From Rhea pennata (lineage: Eukaryota; Chordata; Aves; Rheiformes; Rheidae), in the NCBI RefSeq assembly GCF_028389875.1, contig NC_084672.1, forward strand, positions 1,075,501 through 1,139,500: DNA of 64,000 nucleotides, read 5' to 3'. The notes under the pieces were generated by a model. The model was not told where the DNA came from. It saw only the letters and a program-made list of their open reading frames with translations, and did not search any database. Numbering within the stretch: position 1 is the stretch's first letter; every line of letters begins with the position of its first letter. Positions 47,901-59,900 of the stretch are shown one piece after another. The translations under genes were made by a program, and so were the position numbers.

Positions 47901-50900
47901 TCTAGTGGCAAAATTGTGGATTCAGCAAGCTTCTAACTGGCTGTCATTACATCAGCCTGATGTAATAAGGCTGTGATTACATCAGCCCTGTACAGGTGTC
48001 TCCAGCTCCTGTAGAAGGTGGTGCTGGAGGACTGTACATCCTTCCTGCATAAACCTGAGACAAGGGCAGCTGCCCTGTGAAGGGCTGCTGGGCAATTCAT
48101 ATGGGGAGCTCATGTCTGCATGCAGCCTTCCACCCTTGCAGTGAACATGGGGACCCTCACATGGCATCAGCAGTCATCACATTCAGGAACACACTATTTC
48201 TATAAATACCGTGTTTCTCAATAACCACTTCAACCAATCTTACATAAAGTAAAATGTCAAACCCAGCTTCAATCCTCTGCACTCAGAGCACTGTGACATG
48301 ATCCAGATACACATTTAGGCAAAGCACGTAGGCAGTTAGCTTCCAAAGTCTAAATCCATCTCCTCTAAACCATGCTGAACTATCTTTCAGATGACCACTT
48401 GAAGTGGCAGAGCAGCCCTGGCATTGTATGCACTGTCTGGAAAGCGATAGATAATTAACATAAATTAGCACATGCTACTAGATCCAGAGAAGTTAAATAA
48501 ACAGAGGATTTGACTCAGATTTCATTATAGCTTATGGGAGGTTTCACCTTGTAGCAGCCCAGTGATACAAGAATCTAAGTGCAGTTTTATATTAATCTCC
48601 TGGCACAGATTTAATGTATGGTGTTAGATTATTAGCAAGAGTAAATACTGATAATAAAAAGAGCAGAGTTTTTTTCATGGCATTTTGAAACAACATCAAA
48701 CTTGTATGCGGTTCTAACGAGGTTTAAGTGCAGAGGTTTTTAGGCCTATAAACAAAATTGCACTAATATACAGAAGGAATTTAATGGAGATACTCAGTGT
48801 GGACCCAACCTCCCATCACTCTGAAGGTAGTATTTCTCAACTAAAAGCTTGTGTGATATTTGCAACAATATCCACAATGACAACCACACTCAGCCATATC
48901 CTCAAAACACACCAAAAAGCTCATGCAGGCCTTTGGAGGGGGGGCAGTATAGCCATATTAAAGAGAAAACATTTAGCTTCTACCTCTCTGAGAAGCTGCA
49001 AGGCCCCATGCTCAGTATGGCTCACTTACTCAACTCGGTGTTTTCACAGTCCTGCGGGTTGCACTTTTGGGTGTTCTCAGGCCACGGCTCATGGTCACAG
49101 AGACTGCTGTCCTCCTCTGCTGCCCCCGTCTTGGTGTTGATACACTTTACCTGACGCTGCTGGATGCCTCCACCGCAGGTCGCCGTGCACTGTGGAGAGC
49201 AAGCATGAGGCACTCGCGTGGTCAGCTCCTGCACCATCCTATCCCCTGGCCTGCGCCCCGTGAGGTGACACCTAGCAGCGTGCCGCATCAGTAAAGCCAC
49301 CGCCAGACCCAGTGCCCCGGCCCCGCCTGGCAGAGCTCAGCATGAGAAAAACTTGATGGCTTTTCCCCTGCTCTTTGGATTTAGCTGAAGTGAGTTGTCC
49401 CCACAAAGGGCTTTGTCTCAGCTGAGCTTTGTGGGCAAAACTGGTGCGTGGCCAGGTCACAAAAAGTCCCCCTGACCCAACTGAGCCAGTTTGGCAGCAC
49501 GGCACTTTGCTAATGAGCAATGCTAACTGCACCCCTAGCCTTGGGTAGCAGTGCACACTGACACAGCTTAACTATGCCAGTGCTCACAGTAAGTATAGTG
49601 ATGGGAGCATTTTCGTATACCAGTTTTATAAACTGTGAGAAGGTGGGAAAGGAGAGTAATGTCTTCTGTTAACTGTACCACAGTGGACTTATCTCAGGTC
49701 CCAGTCCGGCATGCGGATTTAGGGACACATTACTGGAAGGGTGGCAGGCAACATCTGCTTAGCTGAGACTGCAACCAAGTCCCTGGAAAAGCAGCTTTAC
49801 CACAATAGTAACGATGATTAATTCCATTAGAGATTCCACAAGAGGAAATGTTTATTTCCTCTCAGTGTTTGCTCACCTGTCCCCAAGATCCAACCACCCA
49901 TTTGGTGCATGGATGAGTGTTGCAAGGCCTCGTGTTGTTTGGCCGTAACATTTCATCACACCGTCCCAGCTCCGGGCACGTCACCAAGCGCTCCTGCTCT
50001 CCTCCACCACATGACTCAGAGCACTGGGGAGAGAAAAACAGTTTGTCCAAACGGAAAGCCAAGCAAACAACAGACAGGAAGATACACTTCACTTAATGGT
50101 TTAAGGAAATACACTGTAAAATGGCCCAACAAATAAATAAGCAAATACAAAACCTGTTTTGAGGGTTGAATGTCCACTTTGTAGCATGAGCTCCTATTAG
50201 TAGGTGGTTTCATTCTTGGCAATGGGCACTCTAAAATGATTTGAAATTTAGCTAGATTCAGGAGAATGTAGCAGATCTGCTGGAAGTATCTGCTGGTATA
50301 TGCCAAACATTTCAATAGCTGGAGTCAGCCTACTGCTGAACTGAAGGCAATACTCCCTATTCAGGAAAATCACAAAGGCTCAAGTGAAGGGTAACCAGCA
50401 GACGGTTCACTTCTTCTGACTGTGCTTTCCAAGCAGCAGCTATCACGCACTTTGCTATGAGGATAAACAAATATAAAGTGCCAGCCAAATGTATGTCCAA
50501 GGAAAGATATGAAAAATAATTACTGATGTGAAATACCACCTCACAAACACGGAAATTGTTGACTGACTCAAATAGGGTGTCTGGTGAAAAATGACTCGCA
50601 TTCGGAAGGTATCTGACTGTGGTAGCACAGGGTGAATCGCATATTTCAAGGCCCTCTGATGCTTTATTCAGCTGACAAGTCATTTTAAAAGCTGAACACA
50701 ATAATGACCACTGAATAGACTATGTCCAGCTAATCAGATGCTGCAGTGAGTTATAAAAGTAGAGCTATCTGTGACAAATGCTCAGGGTCAGGGGAAGAGG
50801 CAGTTCTGTGTAGATACAAATGCTAGTTAAATCTGTTACCATTTTCAGAGGCTGAGTGATCCCATGGTTTCACATGTGCCAAAAGTCCACTCCAGAGTAC

Positions 50901-53900
50901 CCAGATGGAGCATGCACACTCAGCTCTCTGCTGGTAAACCCAGGCAGGCCTGACAGAAGCTGTGCTTACAACCTGATGAGATCTGTGCTTTGTTTCTGGC
51001 TTATTGCAGCTCTTGATGCTTGAGTTGCAAGTGAGGGGCCATGCAGAAGACAGGACTAGTCCCACTGGGACTTCCAGCTCCAGATTCTGGATAGAACTGG
51101 TCCTCACCATGAACTTGTAGGTCACTTTTTGGTAAAAGACAATGAACAAATCCCTGCTCTTGTGCTTATTTGCAAAGAGCTATCAAATTTTTTGAAAATA
51201 GTCAGGCCAGTTTGTTTCCTCATTTATTACGGCTGAGCCAGAAACAAAGCCCTGCTCAGATGCTCTGAAGTCTAATGCTATCTACAGGAAGCTCGTATAC
51301 CTTGCTCAGCCCCCAGCAGTGTCCCCTCACCTCTCTCCAGGAGGATGTGTACCAGTCCAGGCAAGGCTTGCTTTGGCAGGGAGTCTGTGCTGGTGGTTTG
51401 TAGAGGACAGCCTGACAGTGAAAGGGCCGCAGAAGCCGCTGATCTCTGGTGTCGATGCAATGCACGTCCCGCACCTTCAGCCCCCCTCCGCAGTTCTTGG
51501 AGCACTGAGTGAACAAGAGAAAAATCATGTGAGAAGAGCAGCTGTAAATATTGTGTCTAGGGAAATCTCTCTGGCAAAGGGAATTGACCAAGAATTTAAA
51601 GAAACATACTGACAATCTCTGTCTTGAGTTGTATTGAATTAATGAACAACTTGTTTTCACCACTTTATCTAGTCCAATCTAGAATATATTCCTTAGTGCT
51701 CAGAATCAAGGTTTAGCTCAGTTGGTCAGAGCGTGGTGCTAATAATGCCAGGGTCAAGGATTTGATCCCCATATGGGCCACTTGTTTGAGGGCTGGACTA
51801 GATGATCTCCAGAGGTCCCTTCCAACCTTACTGATTCTGTGAATCAGTCACTACCTTCCCTCTGAAAGCATTCAGCTTCCAGATGCAATGGCAACAAAGT
51901 CTTTAGGATGACTTCCCATCCATGTATCCCAGAAATTGAGGCCACTCAGAATAGTCAGGGTTCTTTCCTAGCATTTAACTTCAGTGGATTCATCCAAACT
52001 AACTGCAAACATCTCCTGCTAGTGCAGGAGATTCTCAAGAACGTTTTTCAGAGACATTCAAACTCTTCCTTTTTAGCTTTTGCAAATTCCTTGCTTTTAA
52101 ACCATCTCAAGAGCAGGAAAAATAAAAAGATTAGAGTGAGATAAAATAGCTTAAACCTTATGGCAACAGCAAGTGGACATCTCCAACCCAACTGTTTGCC
52201 AGGGAAAAATTCCACCCTCTTCCCCTGGGAGCCATGGGGCAAGAGCATGCATCTAGCTGCATGGTGAGCACCAGCTGCTTTCATTTTTCTGTAGATTATG
52301 AATGGAAACACTGTGGAAGGACATGCCTGAGTGTGTATTTCTGTTTACCTTACTCCAGTTCCCCACATGCCACGATGAACATGGTCTCAGGGAACATCTT
52401 CGAGCAGGGACAGGCTTATTTGCAGCAACACAGTCTTCGCTGTTGCCTGTGCTGCAATGCACGGCTCTCCAGACTGCACCCATGCCGCAGGTGGCAGAGC
52501 ACTGCAACAGAGAACAGAGACTCTCCTCTCCTCTCCATCCATCCATCCAAACCACGTCATCTTGTAACTGCCTTAGAAGCTAGGTCTGGGCCAAAATACA
52601 AAATTAAATAGTCCAGCAGAAACATCACTAAGAACTTGGTTCAGCTCCTTGCTTCCTCCATGGAGATGAGGAGGGCTGCCAATAAAACCAGACCAGTGTG
52701 ATGGTGTGGTAGGGCCACATGACAGTATAGAGAAAGGACATTTTTCCAGAGCATGAGCCTAGCACTGTCTAGCAGAGGACTTAACCCTGCTGGAGAATTC
52801 TCTGGGATGGGTTGAAAATCCCACAGCAAGAGGTTCATCTTTAATCAGATCCACCAGACATCAGGGAGAAGAGGGAGGAAAGCCCTCTTCCTTAACTCAC
52901 TTCTGTCATTTCTGCTCTGGCTGAGACTATCCTTTCTCTTCCTGTTCTGGTTTTGACTTCCACAAGGTTTTACATATTCTGATTCACAGATCTGGATGGT
53001 GGTGGACTGCATGAGTTTCTAACTGACCATGGGTAATTATAGCCACTCAGCCAAGCAGCTCTGTAGAAAACAGGGACAGTGGTGCTGATTTCTGAGTAGT
53101 GGGGGTAGCTTTAGCTTTTAAATTGTTAGGTTTCTACTAATTATCACTGATGGCTTCAGTTATTTGACTGTTCTCTCATAAATATGTGTTTCATTTCCTT
53201 CATGCTCAGCTCTCTTTTACAATTCCTGTGTGTCTGCTTTTTTCTTAGTGTTAAAAGCTCAGTTAGAGATTTCCCTATCATTCACTTTCACCTGAAAGGC
53301 AGTGTCTCCACCTTCTTTTTTGGATTCACTCCTTGCTTTCTAGATTGATCTGATTTATTTTGTAGCAGCCAATCCATCTTAAAAGCCTTTGCAGGGTTTT
53401 CAAAATGTACTGGCTTCATTACCCCGATGCAACTCTATGTCACAGCAGTGAAATTAGTCCTATTCCAGGGCTGTAACTGAGAACAGAATTTACTCGAGTG
53501 CTCTGAATGGAGTCTTGTTAGTTCCATGGGTAGCATTTGAAAGATGTTCAGTGCCCTTTCATAAAGACCAAATGTGTGACTGTATTTTACTGATACTAAG
53601 TATTGTCCTGAAAGTTATTAGGTCCTTTGTGCAGACTCCTTAAAAGATTCTCCTAATTATCAGTCTCCAGTGCTTCATGACACTGAAGGCTTATTATTTT
53701 TGTGCTTTCTGATAAAACCCCATCACCATGAATTGTGTAAGCCATTAGTCTGTCACTGCAAATGCTATGCAAAGAGCAGCCACAGGACAGCCATGCAGTA
53801 AAATGATAGCTGCTAATTACTGATAATACCACATTCACCAGATTCAGCAGAGCCTCTTCCCATTGGTAATTTGCAGCCTTGATGTACCTTACACTTGACA

Positions 53901-56900
53901 TTTAAATTTCTGTCATTTTGTAGCATATTTTAAGATACTCTCTCCTGTAAAATGCCAGAAGTATGCTCATGCACTAAAATCCAGGCTCCCTGTGCGTGTC
54001 TGCACAGCCCCAGCCCAGGGAGCTCTGGGCTTGCTCATTCCTCTGGCAGTAATCTGGATGGGGAGCACATTTCTGGGTGCATCTGATGCACAGCTACCAC
54101 TGTCTAAACACACCTCTACCCTTGGACTCCCTGGAGAGCTAGCTGATACCATGCACAGGGAAACCAATCTTTCTGGAGCAGGGAGGCTTGCCAGGGCAGC
54201 ACGTGGGCTTCTTTCAAATGTGCCTTTTTGGGAGTGGGTTGTGGCTGAGCAATGCATGGCAGAGGGCAAGCAGCCACCTTTGTGGCTGGTGCCTGAAGGT
54301 GTGGGGTTGGATGGAGCAGTAGCTGGAGCACGCACAGGACTCACAACCAGAACTTGACTTATGCCACGGGAGGTTGTGGGTAGCTTCAAGCTCCCATGCC
54401 CCTTGGTGGGATGAGCTGTGCACCTTCCGCACCTCACAGTGCTGGTAAGCACTACCTGCACCACCATGTGCTTGACATTGGTGTTTGGCCAAAATGCAAA
54501 AATGCTTGTGAGAGCCATGCACATCATCTGCATGCAAATAGGAATGCCTTGGAGATCAACTCTGGAAAAGGAAGGTCTCCTACCTGCATAACAACCAGGT
54601 TACACCTTTAATGGGAACCAACACATACCTCACTCCAGTTCCCAACCTCCCAGCTGGGCATTGCAGTGGCTGCTACAGCAGTCGATGGCAGAAGCAAGGA
54701 ATCATCTATCTCCATCTTTTCCTTCTCCAAGTGCCGCAAGAGTTGGGGGGTGGGCTGGGATAACTCATGTTTCCCATCACCATAATCAAGTGTCCTTGGG
54801 GTTCCCCATAGTGAGTGCTGCCCTGAAGCAGCACTGCTGAGCTGGACCATGCTAGAGGTCTGGTGTGCACTAAGAGACACAGACTCCATGTAGTAGGTCA
54901 TCTTCATATCATTTGGTCCCATCTCAGTCCACCACACTGGGGTTAACGCAGAGGGTGGTATTGCTGCTGGGTGAGCAGTCAGGCTCAGATATGAGGACAC
55001 TGGCACAACTGGTGTCAGGGCACCTTGCTGAGTCAGACCACCGGATGTGAGCTGGGTAGATGGCCCTGGCACGTGGGGAGGCAAGGACACTGGTGGTGGA
55101 AAGGCCATTGTGGCAGAGGTTACCGAAACGGCATTGTGATACTCTTGCTGGGGGTCCAGCTCTGCTGTGGGGACTCTGTTAGCTCCTGGCTCGCTGCTGC
55201 CTGAATGAGAGGGACTGGCACCGGGATCAGTCTCTTCGCTACGTTTTCCCATCTCCTGCTCAGGTCTCTGTGTGGTGGGGGAAAGTTCTGCCTTCTCTGT
55301 AGGCTGTGACAGCTCTTTGGTCTCCAGTGCTGTGTGCATGCTTGCAGTCTCCCCTCCTGTTGTTGTCTCTGCCCATGCTTCCTGCTCTCTGGGATTGGGA
55401 GTAGCATCGTTATCGTCACTAATGACGAAAAAAACCTTTTCATTTGAGTTTTCATGGCCTGTCCAAGCAGTGCCAGCCAAGTTGTACTCTTTACTGCCAG
55501 CGTCATCAGGAACTTCCGTACTTTTATGATCTTCCTCTTTGCTCCCAAGCTCACTCTTACGTTTGAAACCACCATGTGCATCATCCCTCCCAGCACTCTC
55601 CCTGTCAGCAGGCACCAGCGGGGTGGGAATGGCCAAATAAGGAGACGAGGTGGGGAGGCCACTGGCTGAAGAGTCCTGTTTAGAAACAGTCTTTGTCAGC
55701 ACGGCTCTTTGGGAGTTATCAGGGGGCAGATTACTGCGGTTGTTTATAGAGTCATGTGGTTTCACATTCTGGATGGATGGGTGGTCTTCAGAGGAGGGCC
55801 TAAGTATTTCTTTCCTCTCATCACTTGTGCCATAAGGAAGTGCATTAGCAGGAGCAGCCGTCCTGATAACCTCATGCTCTGGGGCCACACTAGGGAGGTC
55901 ATTAATGACTAGACCCCCAGGCTCCTTCTCTTCTTTGTCGTGCAGAGCAGCAGAAGCATTTGCTTCACTGGTTACTGGATTTTCTTCCATTGCTCCTCCT
56001 CCTGGTTTTATGGTGTGCAGATCATCATCAGGTATCTCCCAAGAATCCTCCACGTTACTGGTGCTCAGGTCTGGCTTAGGCCCTTCACTTTTGGTGTCTT
56101 TCTCAACAAAGGGATTATAAGACAGATCCTCGTGAAAATTGATAAAATTATAATCATAGTAAAAATCGTCAACAAAGACATTTCCCTTCCTGGATGAAAA
56201 GTCCTCCTCAGTTATGATATTGACATCATTGGGCTCTGGAATATTTGGAATAAAGGGGTTAAATTTAGAAATATGGTTATTGGGAATGTAATGTATTTCA
56301 TTAAATATTTCTCTGCTGGAAGACCCACTGCCAGACCAGTCAGTGTTGGTGTTTTCTAATTTCTTCTGGCACTGTTGCAAAGAGCAAATAGTTTCCGAGA
56401 TCGGTCTTTCTGCAAGATCGCAAGTTGCTTCAGTATTGTTGCTGCAATAAACAGGGCGCCTTTGGGTTCCATTTCCGCATGTCACTGAGCACTAGAAAAG
56501 GAAGAGAAATGAAAATTTAAGAGACAAGAGCAGGGCAGATTTAGGACAATAAATCACAAGGATTTTATAAGCATGGGCATGAGAACGAGCCAACCTCAGG
56601 ATATCATGGGAACGGCTGCGCCTCTTTGCGTGCATGCTCTCTGAGCTTCCAAAGTAGGAACCAGACTTTTCAATCAGCCAGGACAGCCTGGGCCTGGGCA
56701 CAAGGCGAAGGCACTTAGCGTAATTCTGTACCTCTCCCGCCACCCACTTGGTTCCTGAGGGTTTTGCTGAATACTGTGGTCCTTGATTCTGAAAGTCTGA
56801 TCTGTGGTTTTGGATAATCTGCACATTATTGAAAGAGTCTAGTTCTGGGCTAATTCTCCATTAAAGACCATCTCAGTGGAGTGTATACATTGCAGGATAT

Positions 56901-59900
56901 TTTGCTTATGGTGATCCTTGACCTGCATTGCAGCTAGAAACAATTTTCCTGGGAGAAAGATACTCTGAAGGGCATTGGATAAGATGATGTAATTAGTCTT
57001 TTTTATGTGACCTATTGCCATGAATTACAGCTCTTCTTCTAGACAAGATTTTTTTTAAAGAAGGGGAGAATAACATGGGTGTTGTCCTAGTAAAGGACAG
57101 AAAAAAAGCATGGGTCAATAAGAAGTTTGTTGAGGACACCCCCACCCTCACCACAATGGTCTCTTTGACATTATTCAGTACAAAAGAAACCCACAAACTG
57201 GAAACAAGAACAGTGAAATTTTCTGCTCCATAAGTAAATAGTAGTGCTACAAATATCGCATGTGGGCTGCACAAGCCACAGATTGCTGCATTTGCTATGA
57301 CAGATGCTTAGAGCATTAGTCACATATATCAAAGTGCCTTACAAAATCCAGCTAACAAGAACAACCAATCAACAAGTCAAACAAATCTAGTAGAGGGGAT
57401 TTCTATAAAAATGCCTGTTATTTGGATGAAAATGCATTGGCTGAGGCAAGGGTTTGACACAAAGCCACTAGCACATGGAAACTAGAGTTTAAGGTGGACA
57501 CACAGAGACCTCAGGTTACCTGCTAAGCCTCTGGGCTGGGTCTGGCCAACCTGCCCCGTGTGCTTGCACGTTTGTGTGCACGTGTGCAGCAGCTCTCACA
57601 CACCAGTGTTGTGACTCGGCCATCCATAGGGCTGATCCAGCCCTCACCATGTGTTAATAAACCTGGAAGTCATTTTGCTGAGTTGCAAGAGCATGATGGC
57701 TGCATCCTCTGTCCTACAAAAACTTGTGGTGGGGAAAGGTTTAATAACAAGAGGACGTTTCTGGCTATAAATCACAAGTGTGGTCATCCAGGCAAAGCAA
57801 CAACAGAGACTCTCTGACATGGGTTTATACATCCAGAACTGAGAATGTACAACTGCCTGTGATGGCCAAATGTGACAGACAAGCAGGCCCTTCCTTTCCT
57901 ACTACAGCTGATTGAAGGATTGTGGGTTTCTACTGCACGGGAAAGATCTAGGAGACACGGGTTTGATCCTAGACCTGCCACAGCTTTGTGCACCTCTGTG
58001 TTCCACCCGCCACTGCCAGTAAGGGCATGTTGTGGCTGCCTGGGCTTGGAGGTGGGATGGGGACCAGTCGCAAGCATTCCATAAGATTCTGCCATTGGAT
58101 GCCTGAATTTCTCCTGTCATGGTGTGATCTTGTGTCAGAGCAATATTCATGTCTTTACTTCTGTCCTTAGCCTCCTGGGGAAAGCTTTTAAATTGCCTTT
58201 CTTCTCAAATAAAATATATTCATTTATTTTGGGCCTTTTTCATTTTTGCCTGGTCCTTGAGTGGGCTAGGTGCCGGACGGGACTTGCTCTGATCCCTGCG
58301 CTCCTTATGCCACGTCTGGTCATCTCCCACCTGGGAGCCCACTTGTGGGATGCCTCCTCGCGGGCAAGAGCTGTTCTCAGTTCTGCATTTCCTGAGCTGT
58401 TGATTTGGCAGCCAAAAGGGGTGCCCAGCTCCCCGAGTGCCAGGCTGTGCCTTCATATCTCTTGGGAAATGTCAAATGGGAGTAAAATCTAGGCTAAGGA
58501 AAGTTCCTGGCACAAGGAACAGCTTATAAAATCACATATCCATTGCCAGGCATTTCCACTAGTTACACAATGTAGCTAAAATTAAATATTACCACATATC
58601 AGCCTCTCCAAACAGGTCACAAACAAGCTGGTTCACCCTACCATGACACTACTGTCAAAACAGGGAAGATGCAAGTCAACTTCCATAGCTTCCTTAAGCT
58701 GAAACTTCCTAGCAAATTGCTCTAACTAGGCCCAGAAGAGAAACTCAGTGAGTTTCCAGGTGTTGTATGTCTTGCAGGGGAATGGAGGAAGCTTATTTTT
58801 TTATCCTCAACTATCAGGAAAGCCCCTGGCAAGACAAATAAGAATTAGCTTTACAGGAGGAACACACGAGGATTGCAGGAAAGTTTAGCATCAAGCACAA
58901 GGGCTGCAAGTCGCATTATATGAGGCTGTACAGTCAGACACGCTCCTGTGAGCAAGAGACAGATGTTCCTGCATGCATATGCTCATATATTAATAAACAA
59001 CAAATAATCCTTTGAGCACTCTGATAACTTCTTTGGAAAGTCCGCGAAGCCGGATGTATAATGCTTCAGGGTCCTTCTGAAGGCATAAACTCCTAGACCC
59101 AAGAACGCTTAAACAGTGGCTAACCAAACCTGTGAATAGTCCTTTCAGCTTCAATAGACTGCCCAGATGCATTAAGTGAAAGACACACATTTGTACTTTC
59201 CTATATTATGGTCTGCAAATATAAAAAAAGCAATAAACTCCTCTATTATCACTGGATAAATGGACTATGTTTCTGGAAAGCTTCCAGGCCACTCAAATTT
59301 CTCTATTTATTAGTGGCTGCAGAAACGGAGAAAAAAGAAGGTTCTCACTTACAGTGAAAGAAGAATAGGAAAATTACAGACATCTTAAAATCTGAAGCAC
59401 ATTTTTCATGGGTTCACAGATTAATAGATTACAAAACCGAAAAGGACCATTGTGACAGTCTGTGCTGGCTCTATACATAGCACAGACCCGAAGGCAACTC
59501 GGAATTCATGATTTCTTCTTTAAACTCTTGCAGCCTTCTTTCTCAACTGTGCAATTGTGGCTTCTGTGGGCCTTTAGAAAAATATTTCTAAATAGCTCTC
59601 ATCTAGTCTCTAAATTTTCTGTTCATATTTTTGTTCTCTTTGTTTCTTAGCAACAAACTCAATTCCCATGATTCGTCTTCTGATACTTTTCTTCACACTA
59701 AACATTTTTTGAAACCACCATTTAAATTAGGAGTTACGATTTTTTGGTTAAAAAATCCCTCAGTCTGCAGTCAAGCTGATTGATAAAAATGTAAAAATAA
59801 AAGAATGCAACAGAGAGTATCCACAGAACATGTCATTTACTACTTCTTTTTTTAATACATTGTTCAAAAATTCCCTTTTTGAGAAATAGTCCCATTTCAT

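Noticed and set aside
51706-51780. Functional tRNA-Ile(AAT) gene
   Set aside because: The B box is decayed (GGATTTGATCC), the 5' acceptor strand does not pair with the 3' end, and the sequence continues directly into a CR1 tail; it is a SINE head.
57955-57990. Old MIR-like or tRNA-derived SINE
   Set aside because: Only a B-box-like GGGTTTGATCCT and a short downstream similarity are visible; no A box at the right distance, so the call is too weak.
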